Shown here: positions 1-12,614 of the stretch, piece by piece
How positions within the stretch are numbered: position 1 is the first letter of the stretch
Layout of the letters: the number at the start of each line of letters is the position of its first letter
Assembly (NCBI GenBank): GCA_950106755.1
Contig: OX467083.1
Location: forward strand, 35,335,029-35,399,028
Direction: 5' to 3'
Origin: Climacium dendroides
Taxonomy: Eukaryota > Streptophyta > Bryopsida > Hypnales > Climaciaceae
DNA: 64,000 nucleotides
Notes under the pieces: model-generated
What the model was told of the DNA's origin: nothing
The model's input: only the letters and a program-made list of their open reading frames with translations
Database searches by the model: none
Made by a program: the position numbers and the translations under genes

Positions 1-399
1 CATTGGATGAAGGGAATACAAGCCTCCGAAGTTGCATCCATCAAAATGCGTTTTTTAAAACTTAAATTGCCCCATGAACTTCAAATGATTTTAAATAAAC
101 CAATACATCTTGGATTGACATGAAAACTTTATCTCATTAACTAGAGGAGAGCGCTCAAATTTTCCAACAAGTTTTTATTAAATTCGAATATTTAATGCAA
201 AAGTTATTAAGAGCACTTTGAATTGGAATTCCAAACTATTTGGAGACACATTCATTGGTCCTTTTGGACAATGATGGCTTAATGCCAACAAGGGGTAATG
301 TGCCAATCCTTTATTTGTGAATACTTAAGTACCATTAAAATACATAGAAAGGCAATTATGGTTTTGTAGATTCTTTTTGCAATATGGACTTTGAATTTT

Positions 400-1020
400 T
401 TTTTAAATTATGTTGAAGAATTGAATTGAAAGCCTAGGAAGAAAAATTCAAAAAAAAACATCCTTGATTTTCATTATTTAAAAAATTATCAAGTAGAAGT
501 AGGTCCAAGATTGAAAGAAAACCTAAATTGTTAATAGCTCTAAGATGGGATTGAAACACAATAATCCCAATAGTGAGATTGTTCTAACAAACAAACTTAA
601 CCTTGCTAAAAAACTATTTTTGAAAAATTGTAAATATTGCATTTGGAAATGAATCCTATTAGTTATTCTTTCAAGAAGATGCTTAGATTGTCCATAACTT
701 TCACATCATTAATTCAAATGAAATGAATCAAAGCTTTACATGTAGAAAGTAAATAAGATCTATAAGAACTTTAAGAAAAAAATTATTTCAAGTATTTGTG
801 GTTTTCTTCTTTTGCCCGGTAACATGAAAATTATGTTTAAGATGGTATAACTTTTGCTCCCGGGCATCCATTGAAGTAAACATTATATTTTCACAAAGCT
901 AATAAGTTTATCTATCTTATCAAAAAAATTCAAGAAGTTTCACCTAGAATTGAGGTTATAGGAACCTGCTTGAATTTCTCAAAGTCCCCCAAGGGGGCTC
1001 TTGGTCTTCTAGGGGTTAAG
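400..1020 (+). repeat. TTAACCC-ended AT-rich repeat, copy a
   Basis: This copy carries the family core near 500-600, including the words 'aagtagaagtaggt' and 'attgaaacacaataatccca'. It ends at 1011-1020 with 'tctaggggttaag', which is the reverse complement of the TTAACCCC terminus seen in the other copies. The left end is not clear. No coding capacity is visible, so it looks like a non-autonomous element or the remnant of one. Confidence 0.5.
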
Positions 1021-1593
1021 ATGTTTCCAACTCCACTCTATAAGAGGGTTTGTATTTTCAAGGCAAACCACTTCAAAAATTCACAAAAATTACAATTTTC
1101 ATTGAAAAATTATATTTCTACTTGGATTTGATTTGTGAAGCAAGCACACACTTCTAAAAAATATACAATAAATATTTCCTCCTTTTGAAGTTGGTCCCAA
1201 GATATTCAAATTGCTAATCAAAGTGGTAATAGGCTTTTCTACCTTAGGTTCCTTGCATTTTTACAACGTTAAGTCAATGTGACCAATACGAAATTGCCAT
1301 GTCAATAAAATTATGGGACATGGAAGATGCTAAAATAAATCCTTATATTCCCACATACAAATCAATGAAATGACCATATCTTTCCTTAGCATCTTGAACC
1401 CATACTAAGGTAGGAGGTCCATAAAACGACCATCTAAGAGCTAAAACTTGAATTTGGGGAGGTGAAACTTTTTGAAATATTTTTCAATAAATTTTCCTTG
1501 AAATACAATTGGGATTGGCATCTAATCCAAGTCATTTTATATTTTTGGAGCTTGATAAAATTAGTTATGAATTTTTGAAGTTGAAATGGCATA

Positions 1594-1706
1594 GGGCTCT
1601 AAAATTGCCCACCTCGTCAAATGTATACTATTTATACAGTGCATACACAACAAAAAGCAACATGTACAAATAGCATACATTTGAAGAGGTGGACGATTTT
1701 AGAGCC
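1594..1706. mobile_element. Short MITE-like element with about 40-bp terminal inverted repeats
   Basis: The left arm begins GGGCTCTAAAATTGCCCACC and the right arm is its imperfect reverse complement (GGCTCTAAAATCGTCCACC). Similarity continues through about 40 bp (CAAATGTATRCTATTT at the inner end). Only about 30 bp separates the arms, so the element could fold into one long hairpin. TA dinucleotides at 1592-1593 and 1707-1708 are a candidate target duplication, as in Tc1/mariner-derived MITEs. A related left end is visible near 49570 (CTCTAAAATTGCCC). Confidence 0.6.
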
Positions 1707-2512
1707 TAAGTACTTTTAGAGTCTTCTACCTTGCCTTCAAAAGTTAATTTCCATTTGTACAAAGGTACTTAGGGTACAAACTCTAAGTTGGGGTATGGAT
1801 TCTTATTTTCAGTCTTCAAAGCTTTCCTTTCAGCTTTTTGCCATTTGTTCTTGGAATAAGAAAAAAAAAAGTTTCAATTTTCATTTTCATTTTCAATTGT
1901 GAAGACTTAAATTAGATTGAAGTGATGAATTTTAGATTGTGTTGACACATATGACTTTTGGTGAATCATCACTCTCAAGGCTTTTCTTGGGAGCAAATTT
2001 TTGCTAAAAAGAGATGAATTTTTTTGAAGGAATATTTGAAGAAATATTCTTTCTTTTCAACAGATGAAATTGCTAAATTGCTACCAAATCTTGGCACGCG
2101 TTTGCTCTATTTTGGACGACTGTACATTCTGTATGGGATGAATAAATGATTTTTCATCCATATATTGTAGGTTTCATCTATTTCCGTGGATGTAAAGAGC
2201 TCTGTCACTACAGTGACGATCCCTTTCTGTACTGCCTGGAATAAATGGGAAAAACAAAAAACTGATCAGACTGACTTCCAATGATTGATTGATTCTTGTT
2301 ATTATTCCATTGGCTGGTAAAATTGGATTAGGCCTTTTTACAGCATGCTATTGTGGGAAAACCAACTGAACCGCCCAACCTTACTGGCTGAGCCAGCTTC
2401 TGATAGTAAATGCAAATTAATTACCAAGCAGCCTTTCTGGGGTGTGGGCGTCACACTGGTCATTCACATGACCATAACTTAACTTAAAAATTTCCCACTC
2501 CCATGCTCAGTC

Positions 2513-2734
2513 CGCCAGGGTGAATTGACCCCCTCATTGCCCCATTGGGAGAACACTGGAATTTTATATTTGCAACACATGAAAAAATTTGGAAGTTCTG
2601 AATTCGTATTTGCAATCAGAGGCCCCAAATTAGGTTGTGGAGGTGAGGAAATATAAAAATATGTGGCTCAAAATAAGGGGCAAATTTTCAGATTCTCCCT
2701 TGGTTGGGACAATGAGGGGGTCAATTCTCCCTGG
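2513..2734. mobile_element. MULE-like MITE with 12-bp flanking direct repeat
   Basis: The 222-bp element has inverted ends beginning CCAGGGWGAATTGACCCCCT and extending for roughly 40 bp. It is flanked by a perfect 12-bp direct repeat, CCATGCTCAGTC, at 2501-2512 and 2735-2746. A long target duplication with long TIRs is the pattern of Mutator-like elements. The interior (words such as CTGAATTCGTATTTGCAATC) matches, in reverse orientation, the interior of the element at 11557-11831. It has no coding capacity. Confidence 0.75.
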
Positions 2735-2822
2735 CCATGCTCAGTCATCGAGACGAACGTGACCACTTCACTCACACCATTGGATGTAAGGTAACACAAG
2801 TTTATTCTCCCATGGGGCTCTT

Positions 2823-3271
2823 TTAACCCTTAACCCATAAACAACACGGCGGACATTTGTTGTCCGATGAATGACAAGGAATTCTCCTCTGTAGAAGAGA
2901 AATGCAACTATTCATCCTCGAAATTGGGGGTGGAAAGGGGAGATCTTCTACAGTAGTTTGACTCCCAATGAATATTTTTGGTTTTTTAAACGAGATGATG
3001 TCACACGGTTCCAAAAAAGCTGATTTCCATGGTCACTAGCCACGTTGAAGGGTTAAACGTCAACAAGGACGTTTGGCGTTGATGGATGACAAAGAATCCT
3101 TCCATTAGTATAGAAGTGTAACTATTCATCCTCTAAGTTGGTTGTGAAAAAGGAAAAATCTTCTACAATAGTTCGACTTCCAACGAGTGGTTTGACAATT
3201 TTTTCAAGGCAATGATTCACACGGTAACCAAAGAGATGATTTTCACAGTCACTAGTCCGTCCTTTAAGGGT
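2823..3271 (-). repeat. Tandem pair of about 215-bp units bounded by TTAACCC/GGGTTAA
   Basis: Two diverged copies (about 2823-3055 and 3056-3271) lie head to tail. Each contains, on the minus strand, the words CATGGAAATCA or a variant, ACTACTGTAGAAGA and GGATGAATAGTTGCA, and each unit is bounded by AAGGGTTAA-type ends. Two further copies in the opposite orientation lie at 61432-61646 and 61793-62009. The unit is noncoding. Paired copies at both places suggest a dimeric element or repeated insertion beside an existing copy. Confidence 0.7.
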
Positions 3272-5111
3272 TAAGGTAGCCTACCCATTTCCAACCACTT
3301 AAGCAATTACACATACTTGGAGTGTACTTTTTTTGAATGCAAGTTTTTTCCCATGTATAGAAATAGAGTTTAGAAGGATTGCATATTTTTCTAGAATTTT
3401 ATAATACAAAACATTACTACTATGGAGCTTTTAGTAGAAGATTTTCTTCAACCTATAATGGTGATATAGACTTTTTTTATTTTTGACTATAGGCTAATTG
3501 CAAAATAGACTAGGGAATTGACTACAGTATTGATAGCCTTGCAACCAATCATAATGTACCACAATTTCATGGAAAGAGAGCAACCTATAGATTGAAAATG
3601 GGGTGGTGGTTGGAAATGAGTCGGATACCTTAACCCCTTAAATTCCTTCACTATGTTTGCACCAAAAATGCTCCCAAATTTCCATTTATAGTGTAAGGAC
3701 TAAATTTTAAAAAAAAATCATTTTCTTGCACATGTAATTGTAGAATCTTGCAATGCTATTGTTTCATAAAATGTGATAAATTTTTAAAAATTTTCCATTG
3801 TGTGGATTGGAAGATTTAAAGATTTGAATTGACAGAAAACCATTTTTCAATTGTGCAAAAAATTAGGTAGCTACACTTTAGAAGGTCACTTTTCTATAAA
3901 GAAATTGCCATGTAGGTGGTGCTTCTTTAGATTCATGACCCTCGCTAAGTTGAAAACATGTTGGAAAGGTTTCAAATCATTTCAAATTGTAGAACATATA
4001 GGTATGTGTTGACAATGTAGACAAAAATGCATAATGCGGAGAAATTTCAGTAATTTAATTTCTTTTTCATGGAAAAATTTCATAAAAAGTGAATGGCAGA
4101 AACCTTTATAAATTTGACTTATAGCACAAAAAATTTGGATCACCAAAAATGTTGAATCTCAACACTATGGAGGCTATGGAATGTGGAAGTAGATGAGTGG
4201 ATTACATTTGATTTTAGAAATTGAAAAGAAACTAGGGACTAGTGCAATTCAATGTATGATAATTGTGGCACATAATTACATTTCATTGATTGAATGAAAG
4301 AGTATGATAGAAAATACATGAGTGATATACATGCTGTGATATATAGAGGCACCTATTTTGAAGTCTAGCTAAACATTTGTGATGGTTTTGGGTGCCTTCA
4401 TAAGTTTTGATGAAAGTCCTTTTGTCATGCTATATGGTGAACGAAGTGTCACCTATTTTATTCATGATATTTACAAGGACACATTGAGTAGATTCTATTT
4501 TATACACGATCAACTTGGTGAGCTCAAACTTATGGAAGATGGTTCTTGCAATCCATTGAGGTAAATTTCAAAGGAAGTGAAGCAAGCTCATGGTATAGAG
4601 AAGTTTGTGTAGCTTCTTATTCACTAAAACTAAATTTTATATATAGAACCTTAGGTGGTATTATTAAATGATAGATAGTGTATAGAAGAAATTCAAATTA
4701 TTTTATGATTTTAAATTATACATGTTTATATTTATTATGATATTCAAGTATTCTTTACTATAATGCAATTTCAATACAATTTTTAGTTTGAAAATCTATG
4801 CATTTTTAGTATGTACAACCATCTCGAAGTTCATGATCTATTTGCTAAATTTTCAAGGGAAAAAACTTATAAGATTATTGTACCTTACTATACAATGTTG
4901 CTATAAGCCCTCCTTTCTAGGATAATCAATGTACTGGAAAACTTTATAGTAAGAAAAATAGAAACATAAGTGAATTACCCCCCAAAAAAAATTCCATGAC
5001 CCAAATGGTGTTTTTGCATTTATGGTGAGGCTCTATGAATGTAATTCTTGATGGTATATTTTGAAACTATTATGTAGATTGGGGATTTCTTGTAGCTTTT
5101 CAATGAATCAA

Positions 5112-5812
5112 TTAGCCCCTAAAGTCCTAATGGGCCTCCAGGAGCCAAAATGCAACCTCAAATAGACTTATACAGTCTCAATATTCATCGTAAATTTTTT
5201 GGACTTGCAACAAGAAAGTTATGGACAATCTTGTTTTTTAGGGTAATTTAAGCATCTTTTTCAAAAAATAACTTATAGAATTCATTTTTGAATGCAATAT
5301 TCATATTTTTTCAATTTTTTTTTGACAGGGTTAAGTATGTTTGTTGGAACAATCTCACCATTGGGATTATTGTGTTTCAATTTCATCTCAAAGGTATAGA
5401 CAATTTAATCTTTCTTTCAATCTTAGACTTACTTCTACTTAACAATTTTTTAAATAATGATAATCAAGTGTGTTTCATTGGATTTTTTCCTAGACCATGA
5501 ACTCAATTCTTCAACATAACAAATTTTAAATTCAAAGTGTGTAGTGCATAAAATTTCCATGAATGGCGGTCAAAGTCATCTGAAATTGAAGGCCGAAATT
5601 TAAAAAAAAAAAAATTGAACTTTGAATGCTAATATCTTCCAATCTGTATAGTCAAACTTCATGAAAATTTCACCACATGATCTTAAAGAAGTCAAATACA
5701 GGATTCCATGGTTAGATTCTTAAAAAGTTTTTTTTTCTTGGATAAATGTAGCAAAAATGGCAGTTTTGAGTATTTTTCAACAAAAAAATGGTCTTGGGAC
5801 TATAAGGGCTAA
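5112..5812 (-). mobile_element. TTAACCC-ended TIR element, copy b
   Basis: The left end reads TTAGCCCCTAAAGTCC and the right end reads GGACTATAAGGGCTAA, giving inverted termini about 700 bp apart. The family core ('attgtgtttcaatt', the reverse complement of 'aattgaaacacaat') lies near 5365-5385. The interior is AT-rich without a convincing protein. I infer a non-autonomous DNA element; the TTAA-like ends recall a TTAA target site, but that is not proven. Confidence 0.6.
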
Positions 5813-6590
5813 CAAAGCAAACAAGTTTGTGGTTAGATAAATTAGATCTTTTTAAAATTCCTCTAAACTTTTGGACAACTAAGAAAATCATTTAAAAACA
5901 ATGTTTTCTTACAGAATAATCTATATCTATAATAATAATAATAATAATATAATTACATTATAATGAGTGAGATAAAAGATTTGAGAAATTTTATTTTTTA
6001 AACAACCATGAAATGTCTTCCTCAAAATAACTATGAGGTCTGTTTCTTAAACCAATTTTTACAATTTTGAAAACAAAATGTATATAGATTTTTGATGATT
6101 TTGTCCGACATTTTTACCGTGGGAATAGGCATATTTCTATTTTATGTTAGTTTTATTAGCAATTTAGTTTTATCTATCATGATATATTCATGGCCATGCA
6201 ATAATTATTTAGAAGATGAAAATGAAGTGATTTTTCTAAGAAAATTCCATAGATTTCCAACTCAATTTTCTAACAAAATATCAAATTCATCAAGTGGCAG
6301 TACAATAAGTTTTTCCAATCTTTCAAAAAGATAAAGTTTCAACTTTGAAACTTCTAAAAAAAAATGCTTGTCCATACAAAAAACATCATGATCTTGGAGA
6401 CGCTAAATTATTAGGCTCTAATAATTGGTGGAGAAGCCAACATTCAAGTTAGATACAAGATCTTATGGTTAAAAGGTACAAAAGAGATTACAAATTACAC
6501 CCAATCACCTTGTTATTAGCATATGCTATTTCATGGTAGTTTTGCTCAAAAACACCCAAAGAACTTTAAGGATTAAATCACCAAAAACAT

Positions 6591-7622
6591 CTTAACTCCT
6601 TAAAGGCTAAGGGGTAGTTCAAATTTCCAAAGTTGTCAAAATGTATTATAAAATCCAATTTAGAATAATAAATTGATGATGAATCTCAAATAATAGTTGT
6701 AAGATATGATCCATGGATTGTATCCATATAATTAGATCAGCTAGTACATAAGATAATGGTTTCAAAATAATTTGAAGCCAAAAATTAAAAATTCCTTCTA
6801 AAATCAATTGCAAATTGAATATTTGTGATTTTCACAAGAATTATTTTCTTGAATTCAAAATTCAAAGTTCTAATCACAGTGATTTTTGAATATTTTTTTA
6901 TTCAAATCATATATAAAAGGGTCATTTTTTAAATTGAAAAGGTTTTTTTTGAGGCTAGACCTACTGATGCCTATTGAATGATAGAATAATGCAAAACAAA
7001 ATCTTTGAAATTTATAATGTAAACATGTTATAGAACTAGCTCACGCATCTCTAAAAAATGATGGATGAAAAAAAAAATTGTGTTTATATACTTGGAATGT
7101 GTTTGTTTTTGTCAATTGTCCAAAATTTGACTTAGAATTAAATGACGAACACATGAGAAAGATTTTTATTAAGTCTAATTCTAATTCTCATCTTCTGTAT
7201 CTAAACAATTTTAGAGGTTAAATACATTTACTTCTTCTTAATACTTTTTTAAAGAATAAAAATGATGATTTTTTAATTTAATTCAATTTTCCTAGACTCC
7301 CAACTCAATTCTCCACTACAAAGATTTAAAGCTTAGAACTCTATAGTGCAAAAAATTAATTAAAGAATGTTTAAAGTTAAATAGTCTAGTCTTGCAATGT
7401 ATTGAAAAACTTTTCTTTTCACTTTAAATGCAAGTATCTTGCAATTTGAGTGGTCAAAATTTGAATTTTTTTTCACATATTCTAACACTAATAAGGTGTA
7501 GGATCCTACAGTTAGATGTGCACCAAAAAAATCAATTTTCAATTTTTTTTTACTCTTTGCTATAGAAACAATAGTTTTGAGTGTTTTTTGGGGCAAAAAT
7601 GACCTTAGTCCTACAAGGGTTA
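6591..7622 (-). mobile_element. TTAACCC-ended TIR element, copy c
   Basis: The left end is CTTAACTCCTTAAAGGC and the right end is CCTTAGTCCTACAAGGGTTA, a degraded inverted pair about 1 kb apart. The core segment near 7140-7300 is diverged but still resembles the other copies on the minus strand. A 105-codon minus-strand frame at 7360-7677 runs over the right end and shows no family features, so I do not treat it as a gene. Confidence 0.45.
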
Positions 7623-9789
7623 TGGAAAAGAAAGCTTTGTGTTGACCATTGCTATTTTCCAAAATTGAGTTCTCCAAAAAAAATTGAAATTTGACTCATG
7701 TAGTTGTTTTTGGAGCATCCTTTTAGTGCAAGATTTTTGGGGTATATTAGACACCTCCTTTATCTTTGAAAGTTGGCATGGAAGTAACTAATATAACTAC
7801 CTATCCTATGAACCAAGTTCCCAAATTTGAATATCCTTACTTTTCAACAAAGTGAAAGTGGACTCAAACTATGTTGACCTTGTCAAGCAAGGCTAAAGAT
7901 TCCATTTCTTTTTAATTCAATGTTATAATCTTGCAATCTACATGGTCCATTGGTGTTTAAAATTTTCCTTGAATTTGTAAAGTAGAAATTTGATTAGTAC
8001 AAATTTATATATTTTAAAAGTTTGGATTTTTTATATAATTTTTATTATGTTCAATGCATTGGAAAGTGAACTTTTGTCTTGAAAAATAGTCAAAGATTTT
8101 TAGATGGGGAATAATCAATGGAATATATTTTATCATCCTAGACTAATTGAACTCCTACTTGTTTATTTGTTTAAAAAGTTGCAAGTTTAGGGTCTATAAT
8201 AGTGCATGCTTAGAATAAGGAATAATGAAGTTATAAGATAATAATGAATTCATCTAACTTTAAAAGTTGCAACACAAACCAATTGAAATATATCATATGC
8301 TTATTTTGCCTCATGTGACTCTACTATAATATGATTAGTCCCACATGTTACTATCAAATCCACAAATAATCAAATTGCAACCACATTTGTCCCTATTTAT
8401 AGTTGTGTCCCTTACCTATACTTGTTTAAGATTTTTAGATTGATATACAATGCATCTATAGATAAAAGATAGAGGGTGCAATTAAAATTGAAGTGATGTT
8501 GGGTAAATACTCATTATATGCAACACTCGTTCATGCTTGTATGTGTATATCTTATAACATAAGTAAGTTACCATTAAAAATTAATTCTTGCTTACTTGAT
8601 GCACAAGAATTAAATAATCATTACAATCAATTTTGGTGTCATCAAGTGGTTGTTGTCATTGGTCAATGGTTGATTGATCATATATAGATATCCAAAGTAT
8701 AAAGATGGCAATTCATTGTTGAACATAAAAAGTTTCCTTTAGATACCTTATATTTTTTGTTTTATTTTCAATTTCCATTTTTTTTTCTAGGTTTACTTTT
8801 ACTTTTATGTCTGCTTCATTTTTTATTTTTTACTTTCTATATATTTTTATATCTAAGAGAGTGATTTTTATCCTATGCATTTGATGGACTTTTACCACTA
8901 GAACACATTTATTCTATGCATTGAAGAAGTTTTAATCATGGAGTATTTTAAATTATGCATAGCAAAAACTTTGACTTGGAGGTGTACTTATAAAACTTAC
9001 ATATAAAGAACTATGATTAACCAATAGAGTTCTTTGTAACCTATACATAGGATTATTTTTTGTAACAAAGAAAAACTTCAACTACATGATTATTTTTTTA
9101 TATGTGTTTGTAAGAATTTTATTAACACAGGAGTAGTTTCTTTGGTTATGCATTAGAGTTCTACATACATGACAATGCTACATGTATATAGTTTGGAGTT
9201 TTGGAGTGAAAGTTATAGGCTTGGAGGTAGAGTAGTATTGAATTCCAATTTTGATCAACCATAAAAGTTGGGCAATAAAAGATTTTAACTTGAAATTAAA
9301 AGGATCTATAGAAATTTGTGGTGGCTTTTCAAAAATCTATCACACTCTTGATTTCAAATTTTGAAAAAAAATTGGCATTCATTTGATTGTTGGTTACATT
9401 TTCAAAGGATTTCAAACAACTTATATACAATTCATACAACTTCTATACAAACTTATGGTATATTATTTGACTTTTGCAACTATATACAAGGCAAATATAA
9501 GTAGGAATATATGTTACATGTATTATACTTGCTTGGTTGATTTCATTTCATTTCATCAAGGGATTCATCGTATCCTAAGCCAAATTTAATTTCATCAGCT
9601 AGAAATTTGATGTTTTTCTAAAGCAAATTCTCTTTGCCTTGACATTTGGTGTTTCTATTGAGAGCACTTTGGATTTACAAGTTTTAATTGAAGTATTATA
9701 GGGGATTTTAGGGGAGTTTCTATTGGAACCCAAGCTAATACGGTTGCAACATATTGGAGATGTTAGCCATGTTTATCAAGCATCATAGA

Positions 9790-10345
9790 GCACACTTTGG
9801 TGGTCAAGGGGGCACTAAAACTCTAAAGTTTGTTGTTGATTAGATTAAGAAGTTTGATGGGAAGAACATCACAAATTTTTTGAAGATTTATATTTGTGAG
9901 ATGGAAGTGCATCAAGTTCTTGAAGACCAAATGATACAAATTTTTGGATTTGTAATGATATCCAAAATTCACAAGTAGGTACAAGAAATTCAAGGTGATG
10001 CATAGGTGACTTCATGGGCACGATTTTATGAAAGATTGAGAGACATTGAGTATTTTGATGAGGATATAGAGAGGATGATTAAAAGGTCATTTCTTGATTA
10101 AGTAGGACAACGAGTTGAGGACAATGTAGGCCCAAATGAATTATTTCATGAGTTTGAAAAGAAGTATAATAAGTTGCCATTAGCAGAGACATGCGTTTTG
10201 GATATTAGAAAGGTGGAGTTGTTTTTGCAAGGGCTAATGATGCATTGAAGGTCTTTGAGCTCATAGACTTCTATTGTTTCTTGGAGATTGAGCTATGGAA
10301 GGAGGTTTTACTAATGACTAGAGGAGGGTGAGAAGACAATGATTC
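9790..10345 (+). pseudogene. Decayed Ty3/gypsy-type retrotransposon gag fragment
   Basis: From about 9811 to 10230 one frame reads as a gag-like protein despite three internal stops. Recognisable stretches include KFDGKN near the start, TSWARFYERL, NELFHEFEKKYNKLP and VELFLQG. After a frame change near 10230 an EGGFTND stretch follows, and the next codon, which I would expect to be tryptophan, is TAG. From family knowledge this order fits the capsid region of plant gypsy-type retroelements. No protease, reverse transcriptase, integrase or LTR can be seen, so only an old gag remnant survives. It is a broken copy with no expected product. Confidence 0.65.
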
Positions 10346-10439
10346 TTATAGCCAAACAATGGAGGGTGAGGTCAAGAAGCATTGTCACATGAATTGATGC
10401 ACATTTTCGGAGTTTTGGGGATCTCACTGTAATAAACAA

Positions 10440-11076
10440 ACTAAGTAAAAGAAGGGTTCATGGCATTTGGACCTATGCTTTGAAAATTATTGAATTTCAA
10501 AGTTTTATGAATTAAAAATTTTAAAAATTACTTTTACTTTGGTTGTGGCAATGGCACACGGCACACTAGTCTATACTTTAAGTTAGGCTATTTGTTTTGT
10601 TATGTTTTTGCGGTGAGATCTTTGAAACTATGCATCTCTAGATCACATTGTATATGGTATCTATGTGATGCATTATTTGGTGTATTGAAATCTCCTTTCA
10701 TTTTCTAATTATAATATTTTTGTTGTTGTCAATTTAATTAGTGTGCCCTATGACATTGCCACAATGTAATATAATGAAATAAAAACAAAAATTTAATTCA
10801 TAATAATTCATAAAAACTTCAAAATTCAATAACTTTCACACCATATGTCCAAATGCTACGAAACGTAGCTAGTGCACCCTTCCTCACTAAAGACTTTCTG
10901 ATGGTATCTAAAAAGCAATCAAGGGACGCACTATCTAAGAGATCTCAACATAACCAACAAACAACAGAATTGAAAGTATGAATAAGGGATAAAAAGAATT
11001 GGTATTTGTTCTAAAATCGTTTCTTCAATAACTTGGTACATACATACATACATACATACATACATACATACATACA

Positions 11077-11107
<31 letters not shown>

Positions 11108-11375
11108 TGTTGTAGGAGATATTTGTTTGTTTATTTGATTGATTTTGTTTGTTACGATGAGATCTTTTGGACCGTGCATCTCCTACTTGTGTTTGTGGTA
11201 TTGCTAGAAAGCCCTCACCAAGGAGGGATGCAGAGTCTTTGTTTTGTAACAATGTGAAAGTTACAATGTGACTTTCAAAGTTTTCATTTAAGGATTTAAA
11301 AAAATTATAAAATGGCTTTTACTTTTAGTTTGATTTTATTTTGACCGTGGCAACGGCACATGGCACACTAGTCCT
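10440..11375. repeat. Cluster of about 240-bp repeat units, two forming an inverted repeat around a microsatellite
   Basis: The unit, in plus orientation, runs from GTTTGTTACGATGAGATCT through a TTTTACTTT stretch to GGCAACGGCACATGGCACAC followed by TAGTC. Partial plus copies lie at about 10440-10566 and 10586-10700. A fuller minus copy lies at 10735-10955 and a fuller plus copy at 11120-11375. The last two form inverted arms of roughly 220 bp with the (TACA)n tract in the loop. A fifth copy, minus strand, is at 12615-12835. Units are noncoding. Confidence 0.65.
11037..11106. repeat. (TACA)n tetranucleotide microsatellite
   Basis: About 70 bp of nearly perfect TACA repeats, roughly 17 units. 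Both strands are open in several frames through it (for example repeated HTYI or MYVC peptides), which is a by-product of the repeat and not evidence for a gene. Confidence 0.95.
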
Positions 11376-11556
11376 AGAAGTTCGTTTCTTTGCAGTATCC
11401 CCTGCTATTTCCCGGTAATCCATGTCCCCAACCCAACCCCCAATCCCTCCCTCGGGACTTCCAAGGACTTGGTCCATGTAAAAAGTTCAGTTCGGTTACC
11501 GAGAAGGGGTTTAAGTCGGCTTTAGTTAATTGCAATGATTCTGGCCATTAGACTAC

Positions 11557-11831
11557 GCAGGACGTTAAATCATGCCAACTAAGGTGGGCCCATCAAGGTA
11601 AACTTTGTGTTCTAGGAATAAAAGTAAAAAAAATCCCCCTATTTTGAGCCATGTCTAGGGTACATTGTAGACCTTACCTAGCTAATTTGGGGTCTCTGAT
11701 TGCAAATAAGAATTCAGAAGTTGCGAAAAAAAAAAAAAATCATTTGTGGCAAATAAAAAATTCCTGCGTTTTCCCCGGGTCAAATCCACCTCAGCAGGGC
11801 CCACCTTAGTTGGCACGATTTAACGTCCTGC
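11557..11831. mobile_element. MULE-like MITE with 9-bp target-site duplication
   Basis: The 275-bp element begins GCAGGACGTTAAATCATGCC and ends with the near-perfect reverse complement (35-bp arms with about one mismatch, extending through AACTAAGGTGGGCCC). The 9-bp sequence TTAGACTAC flanks it on both sides at 11548-11556 and 11832-11840. A 9-bp duplication with long TIRs is the Mutator-like signature. Its interior matches that of the element at 2513-2734, so the two are related although their terminal sequences differ. No coding capacity. Confidence 0.85.
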
Positions 11832-12614
11832 TTAGACTACTGTAGTGTTTCTTTGATCCAACGGAGATCCAGGCAGGGCTTGAAGGGCTGCAGCAGGGTT
11901 CAGTAACTTAAGTTACAGTAAAAACGGCCATAACTGAAGTCCAAGGCCCAAGCTACTACAGTAATAAGCATCATAAGAAGTGAAAAGTGAAAAGGTGGCC
12001 CTTGTCAGTCTCTGCCTGTAGTATTTTTTCAGTTTCCCTCGTCTTTCAGTGTCAGTATTTTTATTTTCTTGGTTCCCGTCTTAGTAACTTACTGGGTGCT
12101 TGTATTTTTCACTCCTCCCAGTAACTTACAGGCCTTCTTTCTTTATCTGTGTCCAAAGAAAGTGTGAAAAGGTGTTGGAAAAGTTCTCCCTAATCTCACT
12201 TTCTGTTGGCAAAATTCCTGGCCAATGCCTAAGTGCCCAACTACAAATCTCAACCAGTTGAAATCTGATTTCACCATTGATAGTCAACAGGAGCTAATCA
12301 TGCTTGGAGTGAGTCAGAAATTTATTTTAACTGCCTGTGAAGATAAGGTAATATATATATATACACAGTAGTGTAATACACAGCAGCCATTTGACGGAAT
12401 CTGCCTGGGTGATTCAGTTCCATTGCAGTCTGACAAAAACGCTTTTGCACCCATTTAACTTACACTACTGTAGTGTGCCCAGCAGTGATCCCAGAATGGT
12501 AATTCAGGGTAATTAGCCCAATGTTCATTTTCGGAATTTTTTTTTGAATTTACACTGAGGGCATGAAAAAACGCAGTAGAAACCAAGTGATATTTAGCCA
12601 GTTTGGGGATCGTT

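Larger units (their letters stand above)
1..9789. other. AT-rich intergenic DNA made of decayed repeats
   Basis: No gene can be supported here on either strand; the open frames are short and lack family features. The stretch holds a small TIR element (1594-1706), a 222-bp MITE (2513-2734), a tandem pair of about 215-bp units (2823-3271) and copies of a TIR repeat family near 400-1020, 5112-5812 and 6591-7622, each listed separately. A further partial copy of the last family begins near 3630, where a TTAACCCC end is visible. An (AAT)n run lies near 5930-5950. Most of the rest is degenerate AT-rich sequence in which I see nothing definite. Confidence 0.7.

Noticed and set aside
10931..11257. 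Peptides with repeated HTYI or MYVC
   Set aside because: They are translations of the (TACA)n microsatellite.
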